A stretch of 64,000 bases of DNA from Sodalis glossinidius str. 'morsitans' (GCF_000010085.1 NC_007712.1:1984001-2048000); one strand, 5' to 3'. Positions 26,048-36,242 are shown, counted from the first letter of the stretch. Translations and numbers: made by a program. Notes: generated by a model from the letters alone, not told the origin.

Positions 26048-26162
26048 CGCCGGGAAGAACAGCGACGAAGATCTGTTGGCGGACATTCAGACCGATGAAT
26101 GTGCACGTGAACTGCGGACCACAATCTACCGCTGGCAGTCGTGGTATGAAGCGACGAAGTGA
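25923..26162 (+). CDS. Rz1 outer-membrane spanin lipoprotein (out of frame within Rz)
   Basis: 79 residues in the +1 frame, starting inside Rz and running 115 bases beyond it. The N-terminus is a lipoprotein signal with lipobox LCSC (Cys19), so the mature protein would be attached to the outer membrane. Mature part STRPTISPDLMMPPC carries the proline typical of Rz1, although less than usual. Longer than lambda Rz1 (60). Confidence 0.75.
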   Translation: MLTVRIVVYASLMMTLCSCGSVQSTRPTISPDLMMPPCKISDAGKNSDEDLLADIQTDECARELRTTIYRWQSWYEATK

Positions 26163-26338
26163 CTGTCTGTAGTTACGTTATGCAGATAGCAACAGAATTA
26201 TTATGCAGAAGAGGGGAGAAATTCTTTCCTAACATGGCGTTTGATGTTAGCCGCAAACCCTGCTATATTGGCGCCCTAGTTAGCAATGTTGTTAGGAAGG
26301 ATTAACATAAGTTATTGATTAATATCGATAACACGCTC

Positions 26339-26394
26339 AATTTAAAATCCCTCGGCCTTTGGCTGTACGAGTTCAAGTCTCGTCCCGGGTACCA
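26339..26394 (+). other. Prophage attachment site: 3' half of tRNA-Leu(UAA)
   Basis: The sequence from the anticodon TAA to CCA matches enterobacterial tRNA-Leu(UAA): the anticodon-stem 3' half, the variable-arm region CTCGGC...GCTG, T-arm ACGAG-TTCAAGT-CTCGT and acceptor CCCGGGT-A-CCA. The bases upstream do not contain the 5' half of a tRNA. This is therefore a duplicated 3' fragment, the typical attR/attL left by integration at a tRNA gene. It marks the right end of prophage A. Confidence 0.82.
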
Positions 26395-26829
26395 CACAGA
26401 AAAAACCATAATAATCAACAAGATGCCTTATATTACTCACCGCTGTCAAGGCGGTTTTTTTTCGCCTTGAAGTCGATAAGTGGCGATATAATGGCGATGA
26501 AGTGGCGACGGCCCTCTAGAGTACGCTTTATCTATCTATCCCAGCTTTATCACATACGGCACTATGCCAGTAGATAGAATGCATAACCTAGTAAGTGCGC
26601 TTGGATAGACGAAAACCGTTCTATCTGCTGTGTTACAGCATTATTGAATCGACAGCCGCTGTATTTTACTTCAAATGAATACCGAATGTTGAGGATTTTG
26701 AAGCTTTTTGTGGATCGTTTTTCTTGCTACTATAAATAATGAGTTTTACTCGGATCCTTAAAGTAAACACAGTGAAAAAAATTAAAACGAGAAATTATAA
26801 GCTTATTAAGCCAAGGAGGAGGAGACGAT
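26395..26829. other. Inter-prophage gap with a promoter and weak hairpin
   Basis: No convincing gene. ACCGC...GCGGT followed by eight T (26440-26462) could be a terminator. A good sigma-70 promoter, TTGTGG-17-TATAAA, lies at 26708-26736 and would transcribe the gene at 26830 with a leader of roughly 87 bases. The rest shows no structure I recognise. Confidence 0.5.
26708..26736 (+). promoter_or_regulatory. Sigma-70-like promoter for the 26830 gene
   Basis: TTGTGG, a 17-base spacer and TATAAA, about 94 bases before the start codon. It suggests that the small membrane protein is made independently of either prophage's lytic program. Confidence 0.55.
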
Positions 26830-27072
26830 ATGTCTGGCATTGAAGCTCGAGTAATAACACTTGAAGATAGTGTGAAAGAGGTGCAAAAAGAGTTAACGAT
26901 TCTGAACACTAAGGCCGATAACTTTGCAACAAAAGTTGGTCTTGAAAAAGTGCGCGTGGAAATTGAAAAAATGCATGTTGGTATATTGCATCAAATGAAA
27001 AACCACACGCTCTGGCTTATCGGTGTCCTAATCAGCATCGCAAGTGTAACCGTTGCTAAACTCATCTTCTAA
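26830..27072 (+). CDS. Small coiled-coil protein with C-terminal membrane helix (80 aa)
   Basis: Preceded by a very strong ribosome site (AAGGAGGAGG). Residues 1-50 form a heptad-patterned helix (ITLEDSVKEVQKELTILNTKADNFATKVGLEKVRVEIEK). Residues 58-80 are a hydrophobic anchor (LWLIGVLISIASVTVAKLIF). The plan recalls XhlA-type or DUF1640-type phage proteins and parallels the longer product at 3643-4038. It has its own promoter and lies just outside prophage A, upstream of the P2-like ogr gene. Function unknown. Confidence 0.65.
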   Translation: MSGIEARVITLEDSVKEVQKELTILNTKADNFATKVGLEKVRVEIEKMHVGILHQMKNHTLWLIGVLISIASVTVAKLIF

Positions 27073-27290
27073 TGAATTAAATAAAAAATAATACGCAAAA
27101 TTATCTATGTGTAGGATGTTTATGATCGTAGAAATGCGATAAGCGCCCTGCATCATCATCGTGACTCAGGGCAAACGGCAAGCACCTCCCGCTCTTCGCC
27201 TGATGCTAAGCCAGACATGAAGCGTCAGTGATTAACGTGACCTGATCGGCAGCGGGCGCCAGCTCAAAAAGCCTCCGCCCTTGATTTTCC

Positions 27291-27509
27291 CTATCCAAAC
27301 TGTAGCATTCCCTGGCCGCTCTGGCTTGGGTGTGGTGGGGCGGGTTCTATCTGCCGGGGAACACAGATAGAACGGGTAAAGGTTTCATGCGTGATGAAGG
27401 TGTGACCACAATTAATGTTAGTGCATTGATTGTAGCGCTCTCTGGTGGTGGTAATGTAATGGCGGGTACGGGTATGGGCGGCCTGGCCGCAAAGGGGGCA
27501 ATGCATCAT
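27291..27509 (-). CDS. ogr: Ogr/Delta late transcription activator (P2 family)
   Basis: 72 residues from MMHCPLCG, the same length as P2 Ogr. It has the zinc-binding Cys pattern (CPLC near the start and CTNINCGHTF) and the family stretch TTTRERYNQCTN. Ogr activates the four P2 late promoters with host RNA polymerase. It lies directly downstream of D as in P2. The reading frame is intact although nearly all genes it would control are broken. Confidence 0.9.
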   Translation of the reverse strand: MMHCPLCGQAAHTRTRHYITTTRERYNQCTNINCGHTFITHETFTRSICVPRQIEPAPPHPSQSGQGMLQFG

Positions 27510-27578
27510 GGCGTGAGTGCTCTCCATACGCGCCCGACTAAGGTCGGTCGTAGCGCCAGTATAGCATTCTGGCTTTTC

Positions 27579-28665
27579 TCATTCCATTTCAAGCGCATCG
27601 ATTTTCACCTCCAACTCCAGGGCGGTGGTAAATCCACTGCTATTCAGCGTGTGGGTCACGGTAACCAGCGTCCAGGCGGCCTGGTCGATTTCACGTTTAA
27701 AGCCGCTGACCTTGACCGGCATTTCAGGAGAGAGTTCCGCGCGGCCACGTGACAACGTGATGGAGAAGGTGGCGACGCCGCGTTGCAGCCGTTCCCAGTT
27801 CGCTCTGGCCGCCCGTTCGGCATTGTGCTTTGAGACGTAGGTGTGGCACAGAACCAGCACGTTTTCCTCACTGCCTATCAGATAGTCGCCCTGTTTTTCT
27901 GTGTTGGTGGACCGCTTTTTCCGCTTGCGTTTGACGCGGACCGCCTCGGATTTGACCTTACGGGTATTAAGCCAGTGCGCCACCACGCCGGTATAGGCGT
28001 CGCGGTCGGCGAGTGTAAACTGATGACTGTCGCCCTGCTGGCGGGTGAGGGTCAGCGCCGGAAGCGGTTTACCGCTCAGGGTCTGGTTCTGCCCCTGTTT
28101 AAAAAACAGCATTTTCCCTTGTTTAACCGCCATCACTGCGCCATGTTCCCTTGCCAGTCTCGTTAAGAAGCTACCGTCTGATTCCTGGCTCTGGTCGCTG
28201 TGGGCCAGTTTGGTGCGGGCCATCGCCTGACTCATCACCGGCGTCAGCTTATGCCGGGCGGCGAGCGTTTTCACCACATCGCCGAGGGTGGTGTTATGGT
28301 AGGACGCTTCGCGCTGGACGTTGAGCGAGGCGCGAAAATCAGCGCTGCGGGCGTGTATCGTCAGCCGGTCTGGGGCGCCGCTGTGCTCGATTTCATCGAC
28401 GGAAGGTGCCTTTATTTATCAGCCCGGTTTCCTTCCAGCCGAGAGACAGGGCAACGTTAGCCTCCAGGCGGGGCAAGAGCAGACTACGGTCGCTGTCATC
28501 CAGTTCAATATCCAGCTGGTCCGCCTCAAAGCCCCGGTTATCCGTCAGGGTTAATGACATCAGGCGGTGTGCTATGTTGCCGGTAATATCGACGCTGTCG
28601 ACGCTCAGCCGCCAGTCCGGGGTATGGCCGCCGGTGGCGCTATCAAGCAAGGCCGACAGGCTCAT
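27579..28665 (-). pseudogene. P2 gpD (tail protein), frameshifted
   Basis: The N-terminal part (90 residues, 28393-28665, with RLMSLTLTDNRGFEADQLDIELDD) and the C-terminal part (from about 28393 down to 27579, including KTLAARHKL, DGSFLTRLAREHGAVMAVKQGK) are both recognisable gpD. A single frameshift near 28393, after LINKGTFRR, separates them; the sequence in the shifted frame continues with VDEIEHSGAPDRLT. gpD is the P2 tail tip hub protein. Its start overlaps the end of U. Confidence 0.88.
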
Positions 28666-29126
28666 GATAGCAGCCCGCCCAGGGTGTCGGAGAGTGCGCC
28701 ACTCAGGTCGTTCAGCTGCTGCGACAGGTCACCGAACATCTCTTTGAGGTTTTCATCGGTGCGTTTAAGCGTCAGGGTAAATTCTATGCGCCGCGCGGTG
28801 CCGTCGGAAAAAAACACGCTTTTGATGCGGCTCAGGTTTTCAATCACAAACATCCCATGGATAGCCCCGTTACCTTCAATCAGCGACCAGGCTTTACCGG
28901 TTTCCGCCATCTTTTGCAGCGCCATTAACGAGACGCGGCCGCCGGTGATTTCCGGCAACAGGACGCCGCTCAGGGTGACGGTTTCTTCATCCGGGCCGGG
29001 GAACTGGCTTTGCGGGCGGCGGCCTATCCGGCTGTTGGACGGGTGACGCCAGGCCATCTGGTGTTGAAATTCCTGATAGGGCACGGTGTGCGGCATAAAA
29101 ACGAACATGCCTAATGCCATCATCAT
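28662..29126 (-). CDS. P2 gpU tail protein
   Basis: 154 residues, full length for gpU. The segments GMFVFMPHTVPYQEFQHQMAWRHPSNSRIGRRPQSQFPGPDEETVTLSGVLLPEITGG and RIEFTLTLKR are the family core. gpU terminates the contractile tail tube in P2. This is one of the few reading frames in prophage B with no visible lesion; it overlaps D by four bases. Confidence 0.9.
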   Translation of the reverse strand: MMMALGMFVFMPHTVPYQEFQHQMAWRHPSNSRIGRRPQSQFPGPDEETVTLSGVLLPEITGGRVSLMALQKMAETGKAWSLIEGNGAIHGMFVIENLSRIKSVFFSDGTARRIEFTLTLKRTDENLKEMFGDLSQQLNDLSGALSDTLGGLLS

Positions 29127-29132
29127 CGTTGT

Positions 29133-31305
29133 TTACTCGCTGTCTTCAAAACGGCTGTGAGCGCGGGTCTGGCGTTCACGGGCGTCAAGCTGGCGGGCCA
29201 CCTCCCGCGCGATATCCTGCGGGCTATGGTGCGGCTGCGCCACAATCTGAATGGGCGCCTCAATACTGATATGGGTCACGCCGCCGGCGGGAGCCTGGTT
29301 GCCCTGCTGGGTGCGATAATGGCTGGCCGGCAGGCTGTAAGGATGCAGCGGTGCCTGGGCAAGGGCGGACGACATACCGCCCATCATCAGGGCGGCAGCG
29401 GCCAGGCTGGCGGTGGCGCGGCGGCTGGTGACATTGACCGGCCCGCTGATGATTTCCGGTTCGGCTTCGCCCACCAGACCAAAGCGCCCGGCCGGGATAC
29501 GCCCGCCCCTGTCGTGCTCGCCGGCGTAGTTTGCCAGCGGATGCAGCGCGGCAGTCGCCTGCACGGTGGTATTGCCCTTCATCCAGTCCGGCAGGTAGTC
29601 GGTCAGCGAGGTCAGTTTATTTTTCAGCGCCTGCCATTTTTCATTGATGCCGTCCATCAGGCTATCGATGATACGGGTACCAAAATCCTTAAATCGGCCA
29701 GGCAGCGCCTGTAAATAATCCTGGATAGCCTGCCATTTTTCCCGCGTCGTCTGGCTGACGGACTCCCATAGCGCGGTGAATTTGGGTCCCAGCGTATCCC
29801 AGTTTTGCCATATCAGCACCGCCGTACCGGCGATGACGCCAATTATCGCCAGGATCGGGTTGGCGAACATCAGGCGCCCCAGCCAGACAATGGCAGTACC
29901 AATATGCCGAAGGGTACCCACCAGAAGCAAACGTCCCGCCGTGGCAGTACGCCGTATCGCCTTGGACAGCAGAGAAAAGGCACCACCTCTTCCATTAAAT
30001 ATTTAAACGGCGTTTTGATGAATTTTTCCTGGTTAACCAGGTTAAAATCCTTGACATGGCCGGTTTTGGAGTAGATGGTATTTTTAATCAGCCCGATGCG
30101 ATCCATCTCAATCCTTGCTGCGCTCGGTAATGCTCTTGCCAATCCAGTTACGCCGGGCAGAGTTCAGGGTGTTCCCGGTGTACTCGCCGCCCATTTCCTG
30201 GATTAAGTGCCCGAAGGCATAAAAATATTCGCTTCTGTCGATATCCTTGGTTGCTGAGCCGCCGCGCTTCATAAAATCATTGGTATCCTTCGGCGTCACC
30301 ATGGTTTGTGTGACAGCAAACGCCTTCACCGATTCATTGATAAAGCTGGCGAGCCGTTTCGGATCTCGTTGCGCAGCTCGGCGTTCTTCAGCATGGCGTA
30401 AGACAGCTGATTGAAACTTTCGGTCTGCTCAGGGGTAAGCAAACCTTGATTGCCCAGCATCTTGATAGCGGTTTCTGCGCGGGCAAGCTGCACGGTGGCA
30501 TCCTGAGTGTGGTGCGGGTCGCGGGTGATGGCCCATGATTCCGTGTATAACTTCATTAATTCCGTTTGACTGTTGCCCAGCACAGGATGGCTGGCGACAA
30601 AGTCCTTTGCATTTCGTACTTGCAGCTCACTGACTCCCTGCGCCCTGAAACACTGCACATGCTGGCTATAGGCCGCCGCTTCGCTTAACGCCGGTTTCAT
30701 GCCCAGCAGTGTGGCGCCGCCGGTGACCGCCATGGCCGCGCCGGTGCTGGCGAGCTGGTTGCATACCCCCAGTGCCTGATGGTAACGGCTGCGGGTATCG
30801 GTTAACCCACTTTTATTGGGCGGCCTGCTGTTCAAGGCGTTGCTGCTGGGTAGCCAGATGGATATTGGCCTCGGCGGTGCGGAATTTTAAGGCACGCTGG
30901 GCGTCAGCTGTTGACGGGTGGCGATGCCGCTTTGTTGCAGGGCGGTGCACTGACTGTCTGCAACGTGCTGTACCTGGCCTGCAGTTGCGCGACGGCCGCG
31001 CGGGCCTGTTGAAATTGCCTGACCTGGCGAGTGGCGTGGGCGTCGGTGCTTTTCATGGCGAGCGCCAGACGGCTGGCCTGGTCGCGGGCGGCGCGTAACG
31101 CGCTAGCGGCCTGGGCGGCCTGCTGTTTGGTTTTGACGAACCCTTGCAGCTGGCCTGACTGCTTCTCCAGCTGTTTCAGTTAGTCCTTGGCGGATTTTAC
31201 CGCTGACGCCAGCGTCCTGTTGCTGGCCTGCATGGCCTTAAACGGGCGTGTAAGCTTGTCTACCGCGCTTAATATTACCTGGAGGTGAAGGTCTTTATCA
31301 CTCAT
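29133..31305 (-). pseudogene. P2 gpT tape-measure protein, multiply broken
   Basis: The start (MSDKDLHLQVILSAVDKL at 31305) runs only about 40 codons to an in-frame TAA after VKSAKD. Further fragments in different frames cover 30326-30835, 30108-30329, 29870-30142 and 29133-29930. The last retains the hydrophobic tape-measure core (NPILAIIGVIAGTAVLIWQNWDTLGPKF) and the C-terminus. Several frameshifts, a nonsense codon and probably deletions are present. It measured tail length in the ancestral phage. Confidence 0.85.
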
Positions 31306-31523
31306 CAACCGCTCCACTGCGGATCAGGGCCTGATGCCGCCATTAAATCGTCGACCGTCAGTCTGTCGGGGAAGCGGACAGGGCCGAGTTCGGCACAAAA
31401 AAAGCTTCAGGATAGCCGCCAGCTGATACAGGTTTTGCCGCGCGTGATAGGCACTTCAAGGGTGACGGGCTTCTGTTTTAGTGCCTGGATCTCCGCTGTT
31501 TCCGGGACGGTGATGTCTTTCAT
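31306..31523 (-). pseudogene. P2 gpE/E' tail protein remnant
   Basis: Begins MKDITVPETAEIQALKQKPVTLEVPITRGKT, the usual opening of the gpE family that works as tail chaperone with a frameshifted E+E' product. The frame closes soon after, and the remainder (RLTVDDLMAASGPDP near the end) appears in another frame. The region is about half the expected length, so deletions as well as frameshifts occurred. The natural E/E' frameshift cannot explain the missing sequence. Confidence 0.65.
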
Positions 31524-31541
31524 GGTACGGTCTCCTCTGTA

Positions 31542-31973
31542 TTACAGGCCAATGGCGCGACGGTGTTCGGCCTGGCGATCGTCACCGCCGGCCACTTCCA
31601 CCATATTGAGGGTGTCGATTTCAATCAACACCTCGCCGCCTAGGTTCAGTTTGTAATAAACGTTTTTGACGCTGAGCTTGGTCTGGGTGTTGTCGCCGTA
31701 TTTATGGTTGCCAAAATCAAATTCAGCGAAACAGCCGCGCATCACCACCTCAGCGGCGATGATTTCGCCGGTGTCGTCACGCTGGTAGCTGCCCATAAAG
31801 CGCAGCGGGATACCGTCGGCCTTCGTAATAGCCCACTGGCGGAAAATCTGCGGATCGATACCACCCAGGGTGATTTCTGCATCTAGCTCGCCGTCTTCGA
31901 GCCCCATATCAACATTCACCGCGCCGCCCATGCCGGCACCGCGATACGCTTCAAACTTGCGTGGTAAGGCCAT
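31542..31973 (-). CDS. P2 gpFII tail tube protein with internal in-frame deletion
   Basis: 143 residues from MALPRK (GGAGGAGG upstream). It reads MALPRKFEAYRGAGM, whereas P2 FII, as I remember it, has about 29 more residues between the initial PRK and ENYRGAGM. The remainder (GSYQRDDTGEIIAAEVVMRG, IEIDTLNMVEVAGGDDRQAEHRRAIGL) is well preserved. The missing part includes the first strands of the tube fold, so the protein is probably inactive although the frame is open. Confidence 0.82.
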   Translation of the reverse strand: MALPRKFEAYRGAGMGGAVNVDMGLEDGELDAEITLGGIDPQIFRQWAITKADGIPLRFMGSYQRDDTGEIIAAEVVMRGCFAEFDFGNHKYGDNTQTKLSVKNVYYKLNLGGEVLIEIDTLNMVEVAGGDDRQAEHRRAIGL

Positions 31974-31985
31974 GGCCTCCTCCAT

Positions 31986-33269
31986 TTAACCTTTGACACC
32001 CTGGGGTGAGGTTCATCAGATGACGATCGGTAATACGCTGGCGTAACGCCAGGTTTTCCAGCGGCGGTACCGGCGTATAGTCGTAATCAATCGTCAGCTT
32101 GCCCGCCCTGAGCGTTTCCTTGTCGTTGGCGGACGCATCCCGCCATAGCGAGGGATGTTGCGGTTGGTCAACGGCCCACATCTTGCGCCTCGGCCAGGAT
32201 ATCGGCCAGCACCTGGGCGGTACGGGTGGCACTTTCAAACTGGAACAGTAGATCATCCTAGCAGGTGCGCGAGCCCCAAAAACGGTAGCCGTCCTTGCGG
32301 ATGAGCGTGGTGACGGCGTTCTGGTTCAGCAGGTCAGTGCCTGTGTCCTGCAGATCCCAGAACACATCCGCGCTGATGCCGGTGACGCCATTAACGCCGA
32401 CATTGGACAGGGTTTTATGCCAGCGCCGGTCTGCTCATCGATTTTGGCGCGCAGGCGCTGTGCGGCGGCCAGCAACTCGGCAGCGACCGCCTGGGTATCA
32501 TGCCCCAGCACACCGAGAATACGCGGCTTGACGCCGAGCTGGCCCTGTGCGGCCAAGAGCGCCTTGATACCGGTTTTTTTGCCCTCGGCGGTGACGCCGC
32601 CGATGATATGGGTGGTGGTTTCCGCTTCGGTCTTGCCCTGGGGAACACACACTACCACAGTGACCGGTTTAGCCTGGGCGGCGATAGCATCCAGCGCGCG
32701 GGCCAGTGTCCCTTTATTGCCAGCCTTGCCGCTGGCGTCCAGCACGTCGGTCAGCAATACCGGCGTATTGAGCGGAAAGGTTTTGGCCGTCGGTGCAATC
32801 GGTGTGCCGGTGAAAACCGGGCTGGCCTTGGGCGCATACTGTGGATGCGGATCGGCATGATTGAGATGGGCTTTCATCAGCGTATCGGCATAGGCTTTCA
32901 CCTCGATAACGCCATCATCCACATAGTGCCACGTCGCCAGCACGATGGACGGGTCAATCTTCAGCGCCAGTTCCTCGGTGCTGTTGACGATCAGGATCAT
33001 GCGAATGGTCTGGGTGCGCCCGCTGCCTTCCTGCATCTGGGGTTTGTAGCTTTCCGGGCAGTTGGCTACCGCTATCAGGGTGCCGTCTTTGTCAAACAGG
33101 CCCATTTCCCTTATCCACCATCCGCCCTCATTTTCCGGGATAACCTGCTCGGTAATGATCTGGTTGCCGTTAAGCGGGTCAACGCTCAGTTGATTGAGGG
33201 CCGCGCGGCGGCGTTCGCCAGCCGCGCCGCACCCTAGTGGGTCAGGATGCCAAAAAATTTGATGCTCAT
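31986..33269 (-). pseudogene. Fusion remnant: P2 gpH tail fibre N-terminus joined to gpFI sheath
   Basis: It starts as a tail fibre (MSIKFFGIL, then a stop and frameshifts, then EMGLFDKDGTLIAVANCPESYKPQ and DPHPQYAPKASPVFTGTP). It then passes, near 32780-32812, in frame into the tail sheath (AKTFPLNTPVLLTDVLDASGKAGNKGTLARAL). A second in-frame join near 32450 (QRLRA to AKIDEQ) removes part of the sheath. A frameshift follows, and the sheath ends in DYDYTPVPPLENLALRQRITD and GVKG. The rest of H, all of G and the sheath N-terminus are gone. Confidence 0.85.
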
Positions 33270-33739
33270 GATGTGATGCTCACGGTCAGGATATCGCCAT
33301 CATAGCTGCCGACGGCGACCGGAAGTTGGCCGTTAACGTCGAGATTGACCGACAGCCCGGTCATGTGGCGGCTGACGGGTTTTGCGTCCGCAATCAGGCG
33401 AAACGTGCCGGGCGTTTCGTTCAGCTGCCACCATTCGCGCACCTCTATCAGGTAGCCCAGCGGCTCTACCACGCTTCACAAGGCGCTGATAGTGCCCTTG
33501 TGGCGATGAATGAAATGGCTGCTGGCAATCACCTGACTCTTGGCCGCCTCCGGCCAGCTTTCATCCCAACGGTCAACGGAAAAGGCCCACACCAGATACG
33601 GCAGCAAATTCACCGGGTAGGTCTGTGGGTTGAGCAACTGACGCAGCGGGACAGGTAGTTGTGCCAGCTGGGCGCACGCCGCAGCAGCCGCCACTTCGAG
33701 CGGCGTCGAGCCTGACGGCAGTAAACGACCGTTATGCAT
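33266..33739 (-). pseudogene. P2 gpI baseplate protein, frameshifted and shortened
   Basis: The N-terminal 87 residues (LLPSGSTPLEVAAAAACAQLAQL, VWAFSVDRWDESWPEAAKSQVI) end at 33476 after HKGTISAL. The C-terminal part continues in another frame (VEPLGYLIEVREWW). Within it GTFRL joins directly to IADAKP, whereas P2 gpI has about twenty residues between the two RL dipeptides. gpI is a baseplate wedge protein. Confidence 0.85.
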
Positions 33740-34624
33740 CGCTGCCTCCCAGGGTCAGTGTATGGCGTTGGCAGTATGACGCCTGGGTGGCATCCAGCAC
33801 GATATCCGCCTCGGGGCGTGTTAATACCACGCGCTGCACGCCCTCCACATGCAGGGCGGCATAGAGTGCGGACAACCGGATATCCCGCCCCAACCGATGC
33901 TGGTCGCGGGCGTAGGCGTCAAGCCGTTGCTCTGCCACCTGGCGGATGGGGCCAGCTTCCGGTCCCGGTAACAGATGGAGGCCTCCTCCACCTCATAGGG
34001 TACGATGCGCGCGGATTGCACGGTCACCCTGTCGGCAACCGGGCGCACGGTGTCGGCATTCAGGGCGGCGGCAACTTTCGCTATCAACTCGGCGCTGGCG
34101 GTGCCGTCGCCCTCGCGGGAAAGTACCGAAACGGTCACGCAGGCGGGCTGCGGACTGATAACAGAGATATCCGCGACGCGGCCATCGGCACTGCGACCGT
34201 GGAACTGGTAAGCGACGCTCAGTCCCTCAAACGCCTGCTGGATACGCAGGCGAAAATCCCGATCGCTTTCTTTCACCGCCGGCGTTGGCGGAAGTTGGGT
34301 GTCATCCGCCGGTGTGATGACCAGGCGTTGGACGTTATAGTTGGCGCCCAACTGATCGAGGTCGGTGCCGGTGGCGTAGCCCAGCATGTTCGCCTGTGCA
34401 GCCTCATTGATGCGTTGACGCAGCAACAGCTCGTGGTAGGTGTTTTCCTGCAACAGCTTAACCAGCTGCTCGGATTCATAGCGCAGCGTACGCTGCAGCG
34501 TCTCGCGCTGCTCTGGTGGATAAAGGGCTATCAGGCTGTCCTTGCGTTGGGCAAACAGCGTCTCAAAGTCGAGGGACTCAATGACGTTGGGCGCGGGAAG
34601 CTGGCTTAAATCGATGGTCGCCAC
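33732..34624 (-). pseudogene. P2 gpJ baseplate protein, frameshifted
   Basis: Starts MATIDLSQLPAPNVIESLDFE and follows gpJ for about 210 residues. AFEGLSVAYQFHGRSADGR lacks the five residues (GSVGA) that I expect before YQ. The frame is lost near 33960 (EVEEASICYRD), and the true C-terminus (QHRLGRDIRLSALYAALHVEGVQRVVL) is found in another frame ending at 33732. gpJ forms the baseplate periphery and connects to the fibres. Confidence 0.87.
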
Positions 34625-34626
34625 GG

Positions 34627-35387
34627 TTATCCTCCTAAGGGCAGCGTCAGGGTGAGCGGTGCGGCAGTATCGGTACGCTGTCCCACCAGGTCAACCGTCA
34701 TTTTTCCGCTGGCCGCGCTGGATAGCCGGAGCTGGGTGAGCGTCAGGCGATCTTCCCAGCGCAGCAGCGCGCCGTAGAGAGCGGCCATGATTTGCAGCCT
34801 TAATGCCGGCGTCTGCGGCTGGTCAATCAGCGCAAAGAGTGTCGAGCCGTAGTCCCGGTGCATAACGCGGCTACCGGTGGGCGTTTGCAGGATATCAGCC
34901 ACTGACTGGCGCAGATGGGCCATATCGGACAGCCCCTCGCCGCTTTGCCGGTGGCTGTCCAGCGTCACGCCGTTGGAGGTCAGGCTACCGCCGCTGTGGG
35001 TGAGGGTGCCCTGCATCGTGCCGCCCTCGGTGATACTGAGAGTGCGGGCGCGCAGATGCTGGGTGCAAACGACCTCCGGCGTATCGAGCGTGATACGCTC
35101 ACTGGCGGTCACCAGGACTATGGGGGTCGTCACCGCGGCCGATTCGCTGGCTTGAATCTGGGCGGTTTTGATGCCGCGCGCCGTCAGTGCGCCGGTGTCC
35201 GGATCGTATTCCATCACCGCGCCATCCGGGAACGTCAGGTGTACCACATCCGGCGCGGCGGAGGGCGCCGAGTGGATGTCGGAAAAGACGGCCGGCAGCG
35301 GCCGGTGGTGGTGTCCACGCGGGAGACGACACCTAAGCGGATCAGGTTGGCCAGCAGGCGTTTAATGTCAGCGAGTGCAGTTTTCAT
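34627..35387 (-). pseudogene. Fusion remnant of P2 gpV (tail spike) and gpW (baseplate)
   Basis: Starts at 35387 with MKTALADIKRLLANLIRLGVVSRVDTTTGRCR. An out-of-frame deletion then removes about 60 residues. The rest of V (VHLTFPDGAVMEYDPDTGALTARGIKTAQI) runs, from SNGVTLDSHRQSG near 34940, straight into gpW (GLSDMAHLRQSVADILQTPTGSRVMHRDYGS). The 206-residue open frame 34627-35247 is therefore a chance V-W chimera, not a new family. V is the membrane-piercing spike and W the T4 gp25-like wedge protein. Confidence 0.85.
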
Positions 35388-35405
35388 CTGTCAGTGTGCC
35401 GCGTC

Positions 35406-35418
35406 GGGGGGGGGGGGG
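35406..35418. repeat. Homopolymeric G13 tract
   Basis: Thirteen consecutive G in the space between the V/W and R/S remnants. Tracts of this length are prone to slippage, in the cell and in sequencing. No open frame depends on it. Confidence 0.9.
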
Positions 35419-35461
35419 CGCGGCACGAGGTAGGGCTTGTGTCAGGGGCGTTACAAGGCGG

Positions 35462-36242
35462 CTATCGGGCGAGGTGGGCCAGCGCCAGATCGGCTATCCA
35501 GTCACGGTCGGCGTCGGTAAAGCCCAGCAGCTGACGACGGGCATAGCGTACCGTCGGGCCGTGTCGGCTGATGCGATCGCGCAAGCCATAATGATGCACC
35601 CTCGTCAGGTGCTCAACGGCAGGCGTAAAGCTGACCGACGCGCTATCCGGGGTCGATGCGGTTTTCATAAAACGAGCGGTATGCAGCCGGGTAAACATCG
35701 TGCGCCGCAGTCGGCCGTGCTTGTCGCGTACCCGGCGTTTACGGGGAATATAAGGCGAGCCATAAGGGTTTTTCTGTGCCTGGATGTGTTTTTTCTGCCG
35801 CTGGCGTAGGGTTTTCGCCACTTCCCGCATCAGCGTACGACGCGGCGGGGGTTCATCCAGGCGGCTAACGGTTAATGTAGCGCCGTCTTCGCGCACAATC
35901 ACCCTTTCGGTCAGCCGCAGATTGAGACTGGATATCCCGCATCGGGTTATCGAGAAAATCCGCTTCAAAGGTGAAGCCTTTATCGCGTTTATCGGGGTTG
36001 GCCATAATATCGGGCTGATGGGTGCGCAGCCAGTGCAGGATAGCTACAACCAGCGGGTCGGCGCTGTCGGCATAATCGGTGATGACTAGGTTCAGGGTGT
36101 ACTGGTATTCAAACAAGAGGGACGATGCCAGCGTGCTGACAATCGCTCCTTCGTCAATAAAAATATGCAGGCAGTCGGGGTTTTGCGCCACATAGGGTAC
36201 GGCGGCGGTTAATGCCGCACGGAGCGAATCAGGTTTTAGCAT
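35462..36242 (-). pseudogene. Fusion remnant of P2 gpR and gpS (tail completion proteins)
   Basis: gpR begins at 36242 (MLKPDSLRAALTAAVPYVAQNPD, then FEYQYTLNLVITDYADSADPLVVAILHWLRTHQPDIM). It loses frame around 35930. In the new frame R continues (SSLNLRLTERVIVREDGATLTVSRLDEPPPRR) and joins gpS without a stop (TLMREVAKTLRQRQKKHIQAQKNP...). The S start and the R stop were deleted together near 35840. The S C-terminus (RQLLGFTDADRDWIADLALAHL) is intact. Confidence 0.85.

Noticed and set aside
26339..26394. Complete tRNA-Leu gene.
   Set aside because: Only the 3' half is present; upstream bases do not form acceptor, D or 5' anticodon strands.
27330..27752. Plus-strand frame of 140 codons opposite ogr and D.
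   Set aside because: Gly/His-rich shadow of two clear P2 genes on the other strand.
32326..33105. Novel 259-residue protein with collagen-like middle.
   Set aside because: It is a tail-fibre N-terminus fused to tail sheath, followed by out-of-frame sequence.
34627..35247. Novel 206-residue intact phage protein.
   Set aside because: It is the end of P2 gpV joined to gpW by a deletion.
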